DNA of 64,000 nt from Streptomyces sp. DvalAA-43 (GCF_900091725.1 NZ_FMBW01000040.1:371622-435621); one strand, 5' to 3'; positions 18,101 to 27,006 are shown, counted from the stretch's first letter. Numbers and translations: made by a program. The notes: generated by a model from the sequence alone, not told the origin.

Positions 18101-18117
18101 AACTAGCAGTGTTAGTT
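18101..18117. promoter_or_regulatory. TetR-type operator candidate upstream of gcdH
   Basis: AACTA (18101-18105) and TAGTT (18113-18117) form an inverted repeat with a seven-base spacer, in an AT-rich island that stands out from its surroundings. On the minus strand TAGTTT/TAGCAT could serve as the -10 box, so a bound repressor would block the promoter. The spacing is typical of TetR-family sites near acyl-CoA genes. Confidence 0.5.
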
Positions 18118-18141
18118 ATGGCGTCGCACCGACGTTACGGC

Positions 18142-19833
18142 TCAGTGTGCCGCCCGTCCAGAGCCGGTCGCCTCGGCGGGTCGACGCCGGGCGGGTCGCG
18201 GCAGGGTCCGCTGCGCGGGCAGCTCGTGCGGAGTGCGGTGTTCGCGCGCCTGGTCCGCGTCGGCCGGCCCGGGATCGTCGAGCGCCGGCGCGGGACAGTC
18301 CATCACCCGCGGCAGCCGCAGCGCGGCGAACGCCCCGGCCAGCAGCAGAGCGGCGCTGACCAGCAGCGTGACATGCAGTCCCGTGACGAAGGAGTGGCGC
18401 GCCGTGGAACGCAGTACCGCACCCAGCGGACCGCCCAGCCGGTCCGCCACCTGGTAGGCCTCGCCCAGCGAATGGGCGGCGGCCGCGCGGGCCGCGGCCG
18501 GGATCCCCGCTTCGGGAAGCTTCGAGAGCCCGGGGGTGTAGGCGGCGTTCATGACGCTGCCGAGCAGGGCGATCCCCATGCCCGCACCCAGCTGGTACGA
18601 GGTCTCGCCGATCGCCGCCGCCCCGCCCGCACGGTCGGCGGGGGCCTCGCTGAGCATGGACTCGTACGCCCCGAAGAGCGTGGTCTGGAGCCCGAAGCCG
18701 AGGGCGACGAAGGCCACTGTCAGCAGCACGGGCCGGTCGTGCTGGCCCATCGCGGTCAGGATCAGCACCGAGACGGCCGTGAGCACGAAGCCCCAGCCGA
18801 CCATCCGGCGCGGGCCGATGCGGCGCAGGGTGTACGAGCCGGTGGCGCCCGCGGCCATGGCGGCGAAGGTGAGCGGCAGCAGCCGCAGACCGGTCTGGAG
18901 CGGGCTCAGGCCGAGGACGAGCTGGAGGTACTGCACGGCTATGAGCTCAAGACCGACCAGGGCCAGCATGGCGAGGACGATGCAGCCCACCGCGGTGGAG
19001 AAGGCGGGCCGGGCGAACATCCCGATGTCGATCAGCGGATGCGCACGCCGCTTCTGACGGCGCACGAACACGACGAGCAGGACCGCCCCGATCAGCAGCG
19101 GGGCGAGTGTGGCCGGGGTCAGCACCCCTTCGCCGGTGCCCGCCCGCTTCACCCCGAGGACCACTCCGAGCACTCCGGCCGCGGCCATCAGCGCGCCCAG
19201 CACGTCCCACGGGCCGTCCTGGCCGCCGCGCGACTCGGGCAGGAGCAGCCGTCCGACCGGCAGGACCAGCGCCATCAGCGGGACGTTGATCAGGAAGACC
19301 GAGCCCCACCAGAAGTGTTCGACGAGGAAGCCGCCGATGACCGGACCGGTGGCGGCGCCCACCGCGGCGACCGCGCTCCAGACGCCGATCGCGACGGCCC
19401 GCTCACGCCGGTCGGGGAAGACCTGACGGAGGATCGACAGCGTCGCGGGCATGATCATCGCGCCGCCGACCCCGAGCAGGGCGCGCGCCACGATGAGTAC
19501 GCCGGGGCTCTCGGCCATCGCGGCGATCGCGGAGGCGACCCCGAAGAGCGCGTAACCGAGCAGCAGGACGCGGCGGCGGCCGACCCGGTCCCCGAGGGTC
19601 CCGAAGAGGATCAGCAGCGAGGCGCAGACCAGCGGGTACGCGTCGACGATCCAGAGCAGACCGACCGCGCTGGGCCGCAGGTCCTCGGTGACGGCGGGTA
19701 CGGCGACGTGGAGCACGGTGGCGTCGAGTGCCACGAGCAGGAGGCTGAGGCAGAGGACGACGAGGACGACCCATCGGTTGGCACCGTCGGCCGCTGTGCG
19801 CAGCCGGATTCGGGCTGTGGTCGTCCCGGACAT
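18142..19833 (-). CDS. MFS drug-resistance transporter (DHA2/EmrB-type, 14 TM)
   Basis: 563 residues from ATG 19833, with GGGAGG seven bases upstream; the frame is open further to 20148 but that part has no ribosome site. About 14 hydrophobic helices are visible. Helix 1 is followed by LVALDATVLHVAVPAV (motif D1 of the DHA2 family), motif A is GTLGDRVGRRRVLL and motif C lies in GPVIGGFL. The C-terminal 50 residues are hydrophilic and basic. It probably exports toxic or antibiotic compounds using proton motive force. gcdH lies 70 bp downstream but has its own promoter, so the two may be separate. Confidence 0.93.
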   Translation of the reverse strand: MSGTTTARIRLRTAADGANRWVVLVVLCLSLLLVALDATVLHVAVPAVTEDLRPSAVGLLWIVDAYPLVCASLLILFGTLGDRVGRRRVLLLGYALFGVASAIAAMAESPGVLIVARALLGVGGAMIMPATLSILRQVFPDRRERAVAIGVWSAVAAVGAATGPVIGGFLVEHFWWGSVFLINVPLMALVLPVGRLLLPESRGGQDGPWDVLGALMAAAGVLGVVLGVKRAGTGEGVLTPATLAPLLIGAVLLVVFVRRQKRRAHPLIDIGMFARPAFSTAVGCIVLAMLALVGLELIAVQYLQLVLGLSPLQTGLRLLPLTFAAMAAGATGSYTLRRIGPRRMVGWGFVLTAVSVLILTAMGQHDRPVLLTVAFVALGFGLQTTLFGAYESMLSEAPADRAGGAAAIGETSYQLGAGMGIALLGSVMNAAYTPGLSKLPEAGIPAAARAAAAHSLGEAYQVADRLGGPLGAVLRSTARHSFVTGLHVTLLVSAALLLAGAFAALRLPRVMDCPAPALDDPGPADADQAREHRTPHELPAQRTLPRPARRRPAEATGSGRAAH

Positions 19834-20366
19834 GCATGTACCTCCCAAGGTCCCTCGCGCTCGGCGGGCCAACCGGGGATACGACGGTTCGCCGCTCCTC
19901 ATGGCCCGGCATCGACGGGCGAGTGATCCGTCAGCGTACGCGAGTTCGGACCCCTCACACGTGGTCCACCTCATACCCGGTCGGGCCACGGGGTGTGGCG
20001 TACGCCACCCCGGCCCGCCGCCCGGACCTGCGAGGACACCCTCCGCACCCGGCACAGGACGGTACCCGGCCGCCTGCGCGGAGCACCCGCCGGGCCCGCA
20101 CCGAAAGCGGCCGGTGACCGGACCGGCACCGTCCGTTCCGCCGCCCATCGGGCCCGGATAAATTCATACCGGCACCTCCTGCGCTTTTCTTCCCGCACCC
20201 AAACACCCTTCCGAAATGCGTGCGAAATCAATAGCGCGAAGACCCTTCGCGAGGCTTACCCGAGTCGTGAATTAAGGCCTCGCTGAGACATAGTCCACAT
20301 CACATCGTCATCACAAAGAGACCGGATCGACCTGGTCCCGCACTCACTCGCTGTAACGTCGATTGG
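19834..20366. other. Divergent intergenic region, no convincing gene
   Basis: 533 bp between the MFS gene and the PAP2 gene. A 70-codon minus-strand frame (20167 down to 19955) has a perfect AGGAGGT site and a TTA second-leucine codon, but its third positions are less GC-rich than real genes nearby, so I do not call it. A small stem CGCGAAG/CTTCGCG-like repeat occurs near 20237-20253. Promoters for both flanking genes must lie here. Confidence 0.4.
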
Positions 20367-21374
20367 GTGCGTACCGACATCTTTGCCCGCCTGGACCGGG
20401 AGCCGGAGCCGCCGAAGATCGAGCCACCGCGGATGAGTCGTCACCGCATCGCGCTCTTCGGCGGGACGTTGGCGTTCTATCTCGCCATCGTCATTGCCGT
20501 GCTGGTCTCGTCCTGGCTGGTGACCCTGGACTGGAAGGTCATGCTCTTCCGGCCGTATCAGCAGTGGCCGGGGATCCATGCCTTCCTCGACTACTACATC
20601 GTGCTCGGCCAGCGCGGACCCACCGCCACCATGGTCGCCTGCTGGCTCGGCTGGCGCTCCTGGCGGCAGCACACGCTGCGCCCGCTGCTGACGCTGGGCG
20701 CGGCGCTGCTGCTGCTCAATGTGACGGTCGGCGCGGTCAAGATCGGCCTGGGGCGCCTCGGCCCGCACTACGCGACCCAGATCGGGTCCGCCGAACTCTT
20801 CGCCGGCGGCGATATATTTCCCTCCGGGCACACCGCCAACGCGGTGGTGACCTGGGGAATCCTCGCCTATCTGGCCACCACTCCACGAGCCCGGCGCTAC
20901 CTCTCGGCCATGTCGGCCATCGTCTCGCTCGGCGTCGGCCTCACCACCGTCTATCTCGGTACGCACTGGCTCAGCGACGTCCTGCTGGGCTGGGCCGCGG
21001 GGCTGCTGATCATGCTGGGCCTGCCCTGGGTCGAGCCGCTGATCACCCGGGCCGAGGCATGGATCTTCGCCCAGCGCGACAACCTGCGGGGGCTCGGCCG
21101 TCCCGTTCCCTCCGTGCCGGTCGCGGCCGGCGGCCCCCGGACCGTGCTGCCGCCGCAGCCGGACGGCGGTGACGTCCCGGCGCAGAACCCCGCGCTGGAG
21201 CCGGTCGCCGCGGGAGCCACGAGCACCCGCCCGCGCGCGCACGCGTCGCATCCGACGCATCCGATGCGCTCGGAGCGGACCCCGGTCACCCCGGCCGGCA
21301 GCCGGCGCCCGCCGCACGCCGACCGCACCCCGCGCGGCGGCACCGCCCCGGCCCGCCCGGTGGCCGGCGGCTGA
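20367..21374 (+). CDS. PAP2-family membrane phosphatase
   Basis: 335 residues from GTG 20367. Five to six membrane helices occupy residues 25-235, then a disordered Pro/Ala-rich tail of about 90 residues. The active-site motif FPSGHTAN and the HWLSD part of the third motif are clear, but the position normally held by Arg in SRxxxxxHxxxD is Thr (TTVYLGTHWLSD), and the first motif (KIGLGRLGP) is degenerate. It probably dephosphorylates a lipid phosphate such as undecaprenyl diphosphate or phosphatidic acid at the membrane. A bidirectional terminator follows. Confidence 0.85.
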   Translation: MRTDIFARLDREPEPPKIEPPRMSRHRIALFGGTLAFYLAIVIAVLVSSWLVTLDWKVMLFRPYQQWPGIHAFLDYYIVLGQRGPTATMVACWLGWRSWRQHTLRPLLTLGAALLLLNVTVGAVKIGLGRLGPHYATQIGSAELFAGGDIFPSGHTANAVVTWGILAYLATTPRARRYLSAMSAIVSLGVGLTTVYLGTHWLSDVLLGWAAGLLIMLGLPWVEPLITRAEAWIFAQRDNLRGLGRPVPSVPVAAGGPRTVLPPQPDGGDVPAQNPALEPVAAGATSTRPRAHASHPTHPMRSERTPVTPAGSRRPPHADRTPRGGTAPARPVAGG

Positions 21375-21419
21375 GACCCCGGCGGTCGCGGAACGGTACG
21401 CACAGCCGCTCCCCCGCGT

Positions 21420-21459
21420 ATGAGTGAAGGCCCCGACCGGAGTCGGGGCCTTCACTCAT
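21420..21459. terminator. Bidirectional terminator
   Basis: Perfect 18-bp arms (left ATGAGTGAAGGCCCCGAC) around loop CGGA lie between the PAP2 stop (21374) and the I78 inhibitor stop (21499). It serves both convergent genes. Confidence 0.88.
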
Positions 21460-21498
21460 GTCCGGGGTCCTGGTCCGGGTGCCCGGCTCGCGGGGTCC

Positions 21499-21714
21499 TC
21501 AGCCCAGCCAGCAGCGGGTGACGACACCGGCGTCGACCTCGAAATTGATCCGCCCGCTCCGGAACTCCATGGTAATGACCGTGCCCGGCGGCAGGGATCT
21601 GACGGTGGTCCAGCCATGGTTGCGGGCCCGCCGTTCGGCGGCTTCGGAGGCGAGACCGACGTACGCGCCGGGCGCGTCGTCGGGCTGGGCGGGAGGCGTC
21701 GGTAGGGGTGCCAT
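21499..21714 (-). CDS. I78-family peptidase inhibitor
   Basis: 71 residues from ATG 21714; a longer frame to 21798 is possible but less likely. The core SEAAERRARNHGWTTVRSLP, then TVITMEFRSGRINFEVD and a terminal VVTRCWLG match the inhibitor I78 fold (small potato-inhibitor-like domain acting on serine proteases). There is no signal peptide, so it would act inside the cell. The streptogrisin-like protease 17 kb away is a conceivable but untested target. Confidence 0.75.
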   Translation of the reverse strand: MAPLPTPPAQPDDAPGAYVGLASEAAERRARNHGWTTVRSLPPGTVITMEFRSGRINFEVDAGVVTRCWLG

Positions 21715-22102
21715 GTCTTCACCGTAGGCGGCCGCGGGCGGCGACGGAAGCCGGGGCTCCCGCCGTCGCGTGGCATCCCCACGTCCCCCGCCGGTCACGC
21801 TTGTGTCACAGGATCACGACACGCTCACCTCATGGATCACGCCGCCTGAACACGGGCCCCGGAGACCGGACACACAGTAATCACACAAGCCCGAAAACGA
21901 TCGACCGGAAGGCCCGGAATCGGAACGGAATATCCCGTGTCGAGCGGGTGGAATTCCACTGCCGAATAACCTGTGTAAATGAGCAGGTCGCCGGGAATTC
22001 ACGCTTCCTTATGGCAGCCTTATCCTCTGGTCACAATATTCCGTGGCGGAGTCCGGGACGGCCGTCGACTGTCACCGGTATAGCGAGCAACCCCGACCGC
22101 CT
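21715..22102. other. Intergenic region with no recognised gene
   Basis: 388 bp upstream of the I78 gene and downstream of the WYL regulator, both on the minus strand. Base composition drops toward AT around 21900-22050, which suggests regulatory DNA. I see no strong hairpin to end the WYL transcript and no ORF with coding bias. Confidence 0.35.
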
Positions 22103-23086
22103 CTATGGCGTCGTCGCAGACGGGACTCGGTCCAGTGCCCTGGACAGCCGGTCCCTGACCGGCCCGATCGCGTCCTGGAGCTCCGGTGGTTCGACCACCT
22201 CGAAGTCGATCCCCAGCATCATCACGTGGATGACCAGCACTTCCCAGGTGGCCGCCCCGGTGCGCAGCAGACAGGTGTCGGCGTCGACCGCCTCCAGCAC
22301 CCCCGCCGAGGGCGAGATCCGCTCGGCCGCACGCTCGATCCCCGCCTTCAGCCGGATCACCGCCCGGGTCGGGTACACGCCCGTGGAGATCCCCTTCGAC
22401 ACATAGGCGGCCAGATCCTCGGCAGGCGCGTCACGGGGGACGAACCTCGGGCCGTGCGGCGGCGTGGGGGTGATCCGGTCCACCCGGAACGTACGCCAGT
22501 CCGCCCGGTCCAGGTCCCAGGCGACGAGGTACCAGCGGCGCTCGGTGCACACCAGCCGGTGCGGTTCGACGGTCCGCCGGGAGACGGAGCCGGAGTGGTC
22601 CCGGTACGCGAAGCGCAGCCGCTCGGCGTCCCGGCAGGCCCCGGCGATCGCGGTCAGGACCCCCGCGTCGGCGACCGCCCCGCCGGTCCCGCGGAGCAAC
22701 GGCACGGTGAAGGTGTTCAGCGCGTTCACCCGGCGCCGGAGCCGGTCCGGCAGCACCTGTTCGAGCTTGGCCAGGGCGCGTACGGAGGTCTCGCCGATGC
22801 CCTCGATGCCGTTGCCCGCCGCGGTGCGCAGACCGACCGCGACCGCGACGGCCTCCTCGTCGTCCAGCAGCAGGGGCGGCAGCTCGGCACCGGCGCCGAG
22901 CTGGTACCCGCCGCCGGTGCCGGGGCTGGCGTTGACCGGGTAGCCCAGTTCGCGCAGCTTGTCGACGTCGCGCCGGACGGTCCGGGGAGTGACTCCGAGC
23001 CGCTCGGCGAGATCGGCGCCGGACCAGTCCCGGTGTGCCTGGAGCAGTGAGAGCAGACGCAGCAGTCGTGCCGAGGTCTCCAACAT
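22103..23086 (-). CDS. YafY-family transcriptional regulator (HTH + WYL)
   Basis: 327 residues from ATG 23086. Residues 1-55 hold a DeoR/HTH_11-type helix-turn-helix (LLSLLQAHRDWSGADLAERL then RTVRRDVDKLRELG), followed by a WYL domain with RRWYLVAWD near residue 190 and a WCX C-terminal extension. WYL domains sense small ligands, often nucleotides or nucleic acid. A perfect 16-bp inverted repeat lies 11 bp upstream of the start and may be its operator. The target gene is not evident. Confidence 0.93.
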   Translation of the reverse strand: MLETSARLLRLLSLLQAHRDWSGADLAERLGVTPRTVRRDVDKLRELGYPVNASPGTGGGYQLGAGAELPPLLLDDEEAVAVAVGLRTAAGNGIEGIGETSVRALAKLEQVLPDRLRRRVNALNTFTVPLLRGTGGAVADAGVLTAIAGACRDAERLRFAYRDHSGSVSRRTVEPHRLVCTERRWYLVAWDLDRADWRTFRVDRITPTPPHGPRFVPRDAPAEDLAAYVSKGISTGVYPTRAVIRLKAGIERAAERISPSAGVLEAVDADTCLLRTGAATWEVLVIHVMMLGIDFEVVEPPELQDAIGPVRDRLSRALDRVPSATTP

Positions 23087-23097
23087 GGGGCGAGTCT

Positions 23098-23136
23098 GTC
23101 AGGGCTTGCGGACAGCATGCGTCCGCAAGCCCTGAC
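23098..23136. promoter_or_regulatory. Perfect inverted repeat: operator or terminator
   Basis: Arms GTCAGGGCTTGCGGAC (23098-23113) and GTCCGCAAGCCCTGAC (23121-23136) flank AGCATGC. It lies between the stop of the gene at 23180-24016 and the start of the WYL regulator. It could terminate the first or bind the second; each half also contains TGTC and GACA ends, as expected for a protein site. Confidence 0.6.
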
Positions 23137-23179
23137 GTACGAGGACACGCCCCGACGGGCGAGACCCCGCGGGCGGCTC

Positions 23180-24016
23180 TCAGCCCGCCGGTTCCGGTTC
23201 CAGCCGTAGGCACAGGTCGTTGTCGGTGGAGTAGCAGGGGGTGGCCAGGGCCCCCTCCCCCGTGCCGCGGCCCGGGTAGACGAAGATCTTCTTACGGTCC
23301 CAGACGTCGTCGAGGATGCGGGAGATCCGTACGCCGCCCCGTTCGCCCTCCGCCGTCCCGGGGACCAGCCAGAGCGTCCACAGCTGCTGTGCGGTGACGG
23401 CCCCGCCGGCCAGCCGGTCCAGGGGGAGCGTGAAGGCGAAGGTGCCGTCCTGCCCGGTGACCGGCACCCGCAGGACCCGGCCGTCGGCACCGGGCTGCCG
23501 GGCCTCGACACCGGCGTCGGCCCCGAGGTCCGTCCCGTACAGCGTGCCCTCGACGGTGATCCCGGTCCCGTCGAAGGTCACCGGCCCCGCCTCGGCGTGC
23601 GGGGCGCGGAGCCAGCAGCGCACGGCGAGCCGGCCGTCGAGGGTCGGGTACGGGATGCGGACCGCGACCGGCCCGGACCCCGGGGTGCGGTCGACGAGCA
23701 GCCGCAGGTCCCTGATCCCGGGCTCGACGGCCACCGCCGCGTCGTCCTCCGTGCCCGGCTCCCGCAGATACACGTCCCAGCGGCCCTCGGCGGATTCCCG
23801 GGCCCCCGGCAGCACCGCGCGCAGCCGTCCGTCGCGCAGCGGGCTCAGCGGGAGCCGTACGGTCCCGCCGTCCGTGCCCTTGGCTCCGCGCAGCCGGAGA
23901 AGCAGTTCGGGTGCCTCCCCGTCCTCGCGGCGGCGGTCGAGATCGAAGGTGATCCCGCCGTCGGGTCCCACGGTGCAGTCGGCCCGTGGTGTCCTTCGCC
24001 CTGCGGAGGCGGTCAT
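23180..24016 (-). CDS. Conserved protein linked to a glycosyltransferase
   Basis: 278 residues from ATG 24016, overlapping the glycosyltransferase stop by ATGA. I do not recognise a named domain. It appears to be all-beta: repeated strands with VRLPLSPLRDGRLRAVLPG, then RWDVYLREPG and RIPYPTLDGRLAVRCWLRAP, suggesting two or three immunoglobulin-like or carbohydrate-binding modules. There is no signal peptide. Tight translational coupling suggests that it works with the glycosyltransferase, perhaps in teichoic-acid-like or exopolysaccharide synthesis, as in other Streptomyces transferase pairs. Function unknown. Confidence 0.75.
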   Translation of the reverse strand: MTASAGRRTPRADCTVGPDGGITFDLDRRREDGEAPELLLRLRGAKGTDGGTVRLPLSPLRDGRLRAVLPGARESAEGRWDVYLREPGTEDDAAVAVEPGIRDLRLLVDRTPGSGPVAVRIPYPTLDGRLAVRCWLRAPHAEAGPVTFDGTGITVEGTLYGTDLGADAGVEARQPGADGRVLRVPVTGQDGTFAFTLPLDRLAGGAVTAQQLWTLWLVPGTAEGERGGVRISRILDDVWDRKKIFVYPGRGTGEGALATPCYSTDNDLCLRLEPEPAG

Positions 24017-25296
24017 GCGGTCTTCCCCTTGCGGATCGCGGCGGCGGCCTTGTAGCGCAGGGCGTACGCCCCGTCCAGCACGGTGCCCCGGGCGCGGTGC
24101 AGCGTGGTCCTCATCGCGCCGTGCGAGCGGTCGCGCGGGCCGCGCGAGGCGAGTTCGGTGAAGAGCAGTTCATGGCGTTCGGCGATCCGCGACGGGTCGA
24201 ACCGCTGCGAAGCGGCCAGCGCGGCGTGCCCCGCGCGGCGCCGTGCCTCGTCGTCCTGGATCAGGCCGAGCAGGGCGTCCGCCACCGCCGCCGTGTCGCC
24301 GACGGGCACCAGCCGTCCGTCGGTGCCGTCGTCGATGATCTCGCGGGGGCCGTGCGGGCAGTCGGTGGCGACGACCGGCAGCCCGCCGCGCATCGCCTCG
24401 ACGATGGTCATGCCGAAGGACTCGCGGTCCGATGTCACCGCGGCGATCGATCCCTTGGGCCACTCGGCCTCCAGCGGATTGACCGGTCCCATCAGGAACA
24501 CGTGGTCGTGCAGACCGAGTTCGGCGACGAGGGTGAGCAGCGTCTGTCGTTCGTTCCCGGTCGCGTCGCCGCCGCCGTAGATGCGCAGCCGCCAGTCCGG
24601 GCGGACCGCGACCACGTCGGCGAAGGCCCGGACGAGCAGGTCGTACCGCTTGACCTTGTGCAGCCGGCCCGCGGCGATCACCCACTTGTGGTCGCCGTCG
24701 GCGGGCGGGATCGTCGGCGCGGGCACGCTGTTGGGGATGGCCTCGATCCGTACGCCGGGCAGCTTGAACCCGGCCCGGTAGGCACGGGCGTCCGCCTCGG
24801 TGACGGTGGTGATCGCGTCGAGCAGGGCGTAGCGGTGCCCGATCTCGCGGCGGAGCCGGTAGCCGTGGCTGTCGAGGGTGAGGTGCTCCTGCCCGATCCG
24901 GACCGGGCCGCGGCGGGCCTGCCTGCTGATGTGCACATTGAGCCCCGGCCGGGTGCCGACCACGACGTCCGCCTCCAGGGAGCGCAGGTGGTCCGCCACC
25001 CGTGCGTCGCTCAGCCTGCTGTACTGCCGGTACCTGCTGTCGCCGCGCGGGAACACGGTGGCGGGACGGGCGTACTCGGCGGCGTCGCCGTCGTACGTCG
25101 GGCTCTTCTTCCGCAGGTCGACGAGGTGGCGCAGGCTCACCCCTTCGGGCGCGCCCAGCGCGGGCACGTCGCGGTGCCGGAAGACCGACACGATCTCGAT
25201 GTCATGGTGCCCGGCCAGCTCCCCGGCGAGATTGAACGTCGTACGGATCGTGCCCCCGACTCCATAGGCGTTGTGGAGCAGGAAAGAAATGTGCAT
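24013..25296 (-). CDS. GT4-family glycosyltransferase
   Basis: 427 residues from ATG 25296, where the typical first strand begins (HISFLLHNAYGVGGTIRTTF). The frame extends to 25356 but the extra part is unrelated. GT-B fold: an acceptor lobe with GTRPGLNVHISRQARRG, then a donor lobe with VIAAGRLHKVKRYDLLVRAF and the sugar-nucleotide site DRESFGMTIVEAMRGGLPVV. The basic C-terminus (HRARGTVLDGAYALRYKAAA) could associate with membrane. It probably transfers a sugar to a cell-surface polymer. It is the first gene of a two-gene operon. Confidence 0.9.
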   Translation of the reverse strand: MHISFLLHNAYGVGGTIRTTFNLAGELAGHHDIEIVSVFRHRDVPALGAPEGVSLRHLVDLRKKSPTYDGDAAEYARPATVFPRGDSRYRQYSRLSDARVADHLRSLEADVVVGTRPGLNVHISRQARRGPVRIGQEHLTLDSHGYRLRREIGHRYALLDAITTVTEADARAYRAGFKLPGVRIEAIPNSVPAPTIPPADGDHKWVIAAGRLHKVKRYDLLVRAFADVVAVRPDWRLRIYGGGDATGNERQTLLTLVAELGLHDHVFLMGPVNPLEAEWPKGSIAAVTSDRESFGMTIVEAMRGGLPVVATDCPHGPREIIDDGTDGRLVPVGDTAAVADALLGLIQDDEARRRAGHAALAASQRFDPSRIAERHELLFTELASRGPRDRSHGAMRTTLHRARGTVLDGAYALRYKAAAAIRKGKTA

Positions 25297-25654
25297 GAGA
25301 CGCCATGTCTCCCGGTTCGACTGGTCAGCGGCAGGCTGCACTTGGCAGGACGGCACGGACCGGTCGACGGTTCACTCCGAGTAGGGACGAATTTCAGTCA
25401 GCCGTAAACTCGTCCGTTTTCCCGCTTTGTCGACGTATCGGCGCACCGGCGCATGGGCGAGTCGATCACATCCTGCCCCGCAAGATCACGACAAATACCC
25501 CTTAAACAGTCTCCAGGAACCCGAGATTCACCCTCTGCGCGGGTTGGTTCGATTACGTTCCCTTTCTCGCGTGACCCCGGCAGCGGCTCTGCCGTTGTCA
25601 TTTCCATGAGCCGGGAACCGCCCGGCGCACGCACCGAGTTCGAGGAGCCACCCC
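25297..25654. other. Divergent intergenic region
   Basis: 358 bp between the glycosyltransferase (minus) and the gene at 25655 (plus). It is AT-richer than its flanks around 25390-25520 and should contain both promoters. No repeat, RNA or small ORF stands out. Confidence 0.35.
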
Positions 25655-26449
25655 GTGCCGCGCATGCTCGACGTCAGCGAGGACGTACGCGCCGAGATCG
25701 GCGACGCCGAAGCCGACCGGCTGCTCATCGGCGACAATGCCCCGGGCAGTTACGACTGCACTTCCTGCCGCACCCCCGGCGACTCCGAGCAGGAACGCAC
25801 CAGCACGGTGCTCTTCGTCGGTGACGAAACCGCCGTCCTCGCCTTCGCCCACGCGACGTGCATCCCCTCGCAGGTCGTCCAGGTCGCCGAGGAGCAGTTG
25901 CAGGGCGCCGTACGCAGCATCACCGGCGGCGAGGACTCCGGCGGCGCGGCGCAGCCCCAGGGCCTCTCCGCCGACCAGGCCGTCCTCGGGATCACCAGCG
26001 GCCTCGTCCTGATCGACGACGAGCTCCACCCGGCCCTCGTCGTCGAGCCGACCGGAGCGATCGCCCGGCCGGGCACGGACGGCAGCCGGGGCGACGAATT
26101 CCTCCAGCTGCTGCTGGAGCAGGGCTTCCACCCGGTGCACGGGATGGACCAGGTGCCCGCCGTGCTGAACGGCTGGTCGATCCTGCTCGCCATGGGCCAG
26201 CTGCACGCCGTACTCCAGCCGGGCACCGGCGGCGGCGCACCGGTCGCCTGGTGGCAGGCGCACGCGCCCCTCCAGGTCACCGAGGGCTGGCGGACGGCGG
26301 CCAGCAAGTCGCAGACCGTCCTCGTCTACGCCGCCCCCGCCGGGACGATCGGCCAGCAGCCCCGTGAGGACCTGCTGCGCGACGCCCTGGACAAGGCGGC
26401 GGCCGATGGGCTCCTGGTCGCGGCCGCGATGCCGCTGGCCGGTACCTGA
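25655..26449 (+). CDS. Conserved actinobacterial protein of unknown function
   Basis: 264 residues from GTG 25655, preceded by GAGGAG seven bases upstream. A Cys pair CTSCRTPG lies near residue 35. The rest alternates strands and helices (STVLFVGDETAVLAFAHATC, VLGITSGLVLIDDELHPALV, LLEQGFHPVHG) without a catalytic motif I recognise. There is no membrane segment. It is followed by a small gene on the same strand and then a terminator. Conserved in Streptomyces to my recollection, but no function is assigned. Confidence 0.8.
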   Translation: MPRMLDVSEDVRAEIGDAEADRLLIGDNAPGSYDCTSCRTPGDSEQERTSTVLFVGDETAVLAFAHATCIPSQVVQVAEEQLQGAVRSITGGEDSGGAAQPQGLSADQAVLGITSGLVLIDDELHPALVVEPTGAIARPGTDGSRGDEFLQLLLEQGFHPVHGMDQVPAVLNGWSILLAMGQLHAVLQPGTGGGAPVAWWQAHAPLQVTEGWRTAASKSQTVLVYAAPAGTIGQQPREDLLRDALDKAAADGLLVAAAMPLAGT

Positions 26450-26538
26450 TCGTGGCCGTCGGCCCCTCGCACCAGCGGCGAACAGCTAATTCTCCGTCAC
26501 GCCCGCATCCGACGGAGACCGGGGTCGTTGGCACCTAC

Positions 26539-26937
26539 GTGCACTCATACGACTCCTCCCACCAGCGCCCGAGCCCGATCCCTGCCATGCGGCCCTCGCG
26601 GGACCCCTCGGGCGGTCAGTCCCAGACCCCGATCTACGACGCGCTGTACTCCGAGTACCGCCGTTCGTTCCGGGCGCTGCCGGGTGATCGGAGCGGTGAG
26701 GAGAATCACGGCTTCATGGCCTTCGGCACCGGGCTCTTCGGCAGCCGTCTCCCGCTGAGCGGCCATTCCGGCCACTCCGCCGGCTTCTCCACCGGTCTCG
26801 CCGTGACCGGCGGCGGCACCGGGCACGGCAGCGGCCCCGGCAACCACACCGGCGGCCTCGGCTCCTGGCAGCGGGTGGGCCGGCATTCCGGGCGCACCCA
26901 GCCGGCGGCCCTGCCCCCGGGTTCGCGAGGCGCCTGA
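26539..26937 (+). CDS. Small conserved Streptomyces protein
   Basis: 132 residues if GTG 26539 is the start; the upstream part of the frame (from 26452) has AT-rich third positions and is excluded, and ATG 26587 is a further alternative. The conserved core is RPSRDPSGGQSQTPIYDALY and SEYRRSFRALPGDRSGEENH, followed by a Gly/His/Ser-rich low-complexity tail. No known domain. It sits 89 bp after the gene at 25655 and is closed by the terminator at 26942. Confidence 0.65.
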   Translation: MHSYDSSHQRPSPIPAMRPSRDPSGGQSQTPIYDALYSEYRRSFRALPGDRSGEENHGFMAFGTGLFGSRLPLSGHSGHSAGFSTGLAVTGGGTGHGSGPGNHTGGLGSWQRVGRHSGRTQPAALPPGSRGA

Positions 26938-26941
26938 CCCC

Positions 26942-26993
26942 ACGACGGAGCCCCGGGCCGTCCCGCGTCCGGGACGGCCCGGGGCTCCGTCGT
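26942..26993. terminator. Bidirectional terminator
   Basis: Perfect 23-bp arms (26942-26964 and 26971-26993) around a six-base loop lie between the small plus-strand gene and the convergent der gene. Confidence 0.9.
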
Positions 26994-27006
26994 ACGCCCG
27001 TGACCG

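Noticed and set aside
19955..20167. Minus-strand 70-residue ORF with a perfect AGGAGGT and a TTA codon
   Set aside because: Third-codon GC is clearly lower than in neighbouring genes and the product matches nothing I know; kept only as a note.
21424..21705. ORF starting inside the hairpin at 21420
   Set aside because: Its first residues come from the palindrome itself, which gives near-identical starts on both strands.
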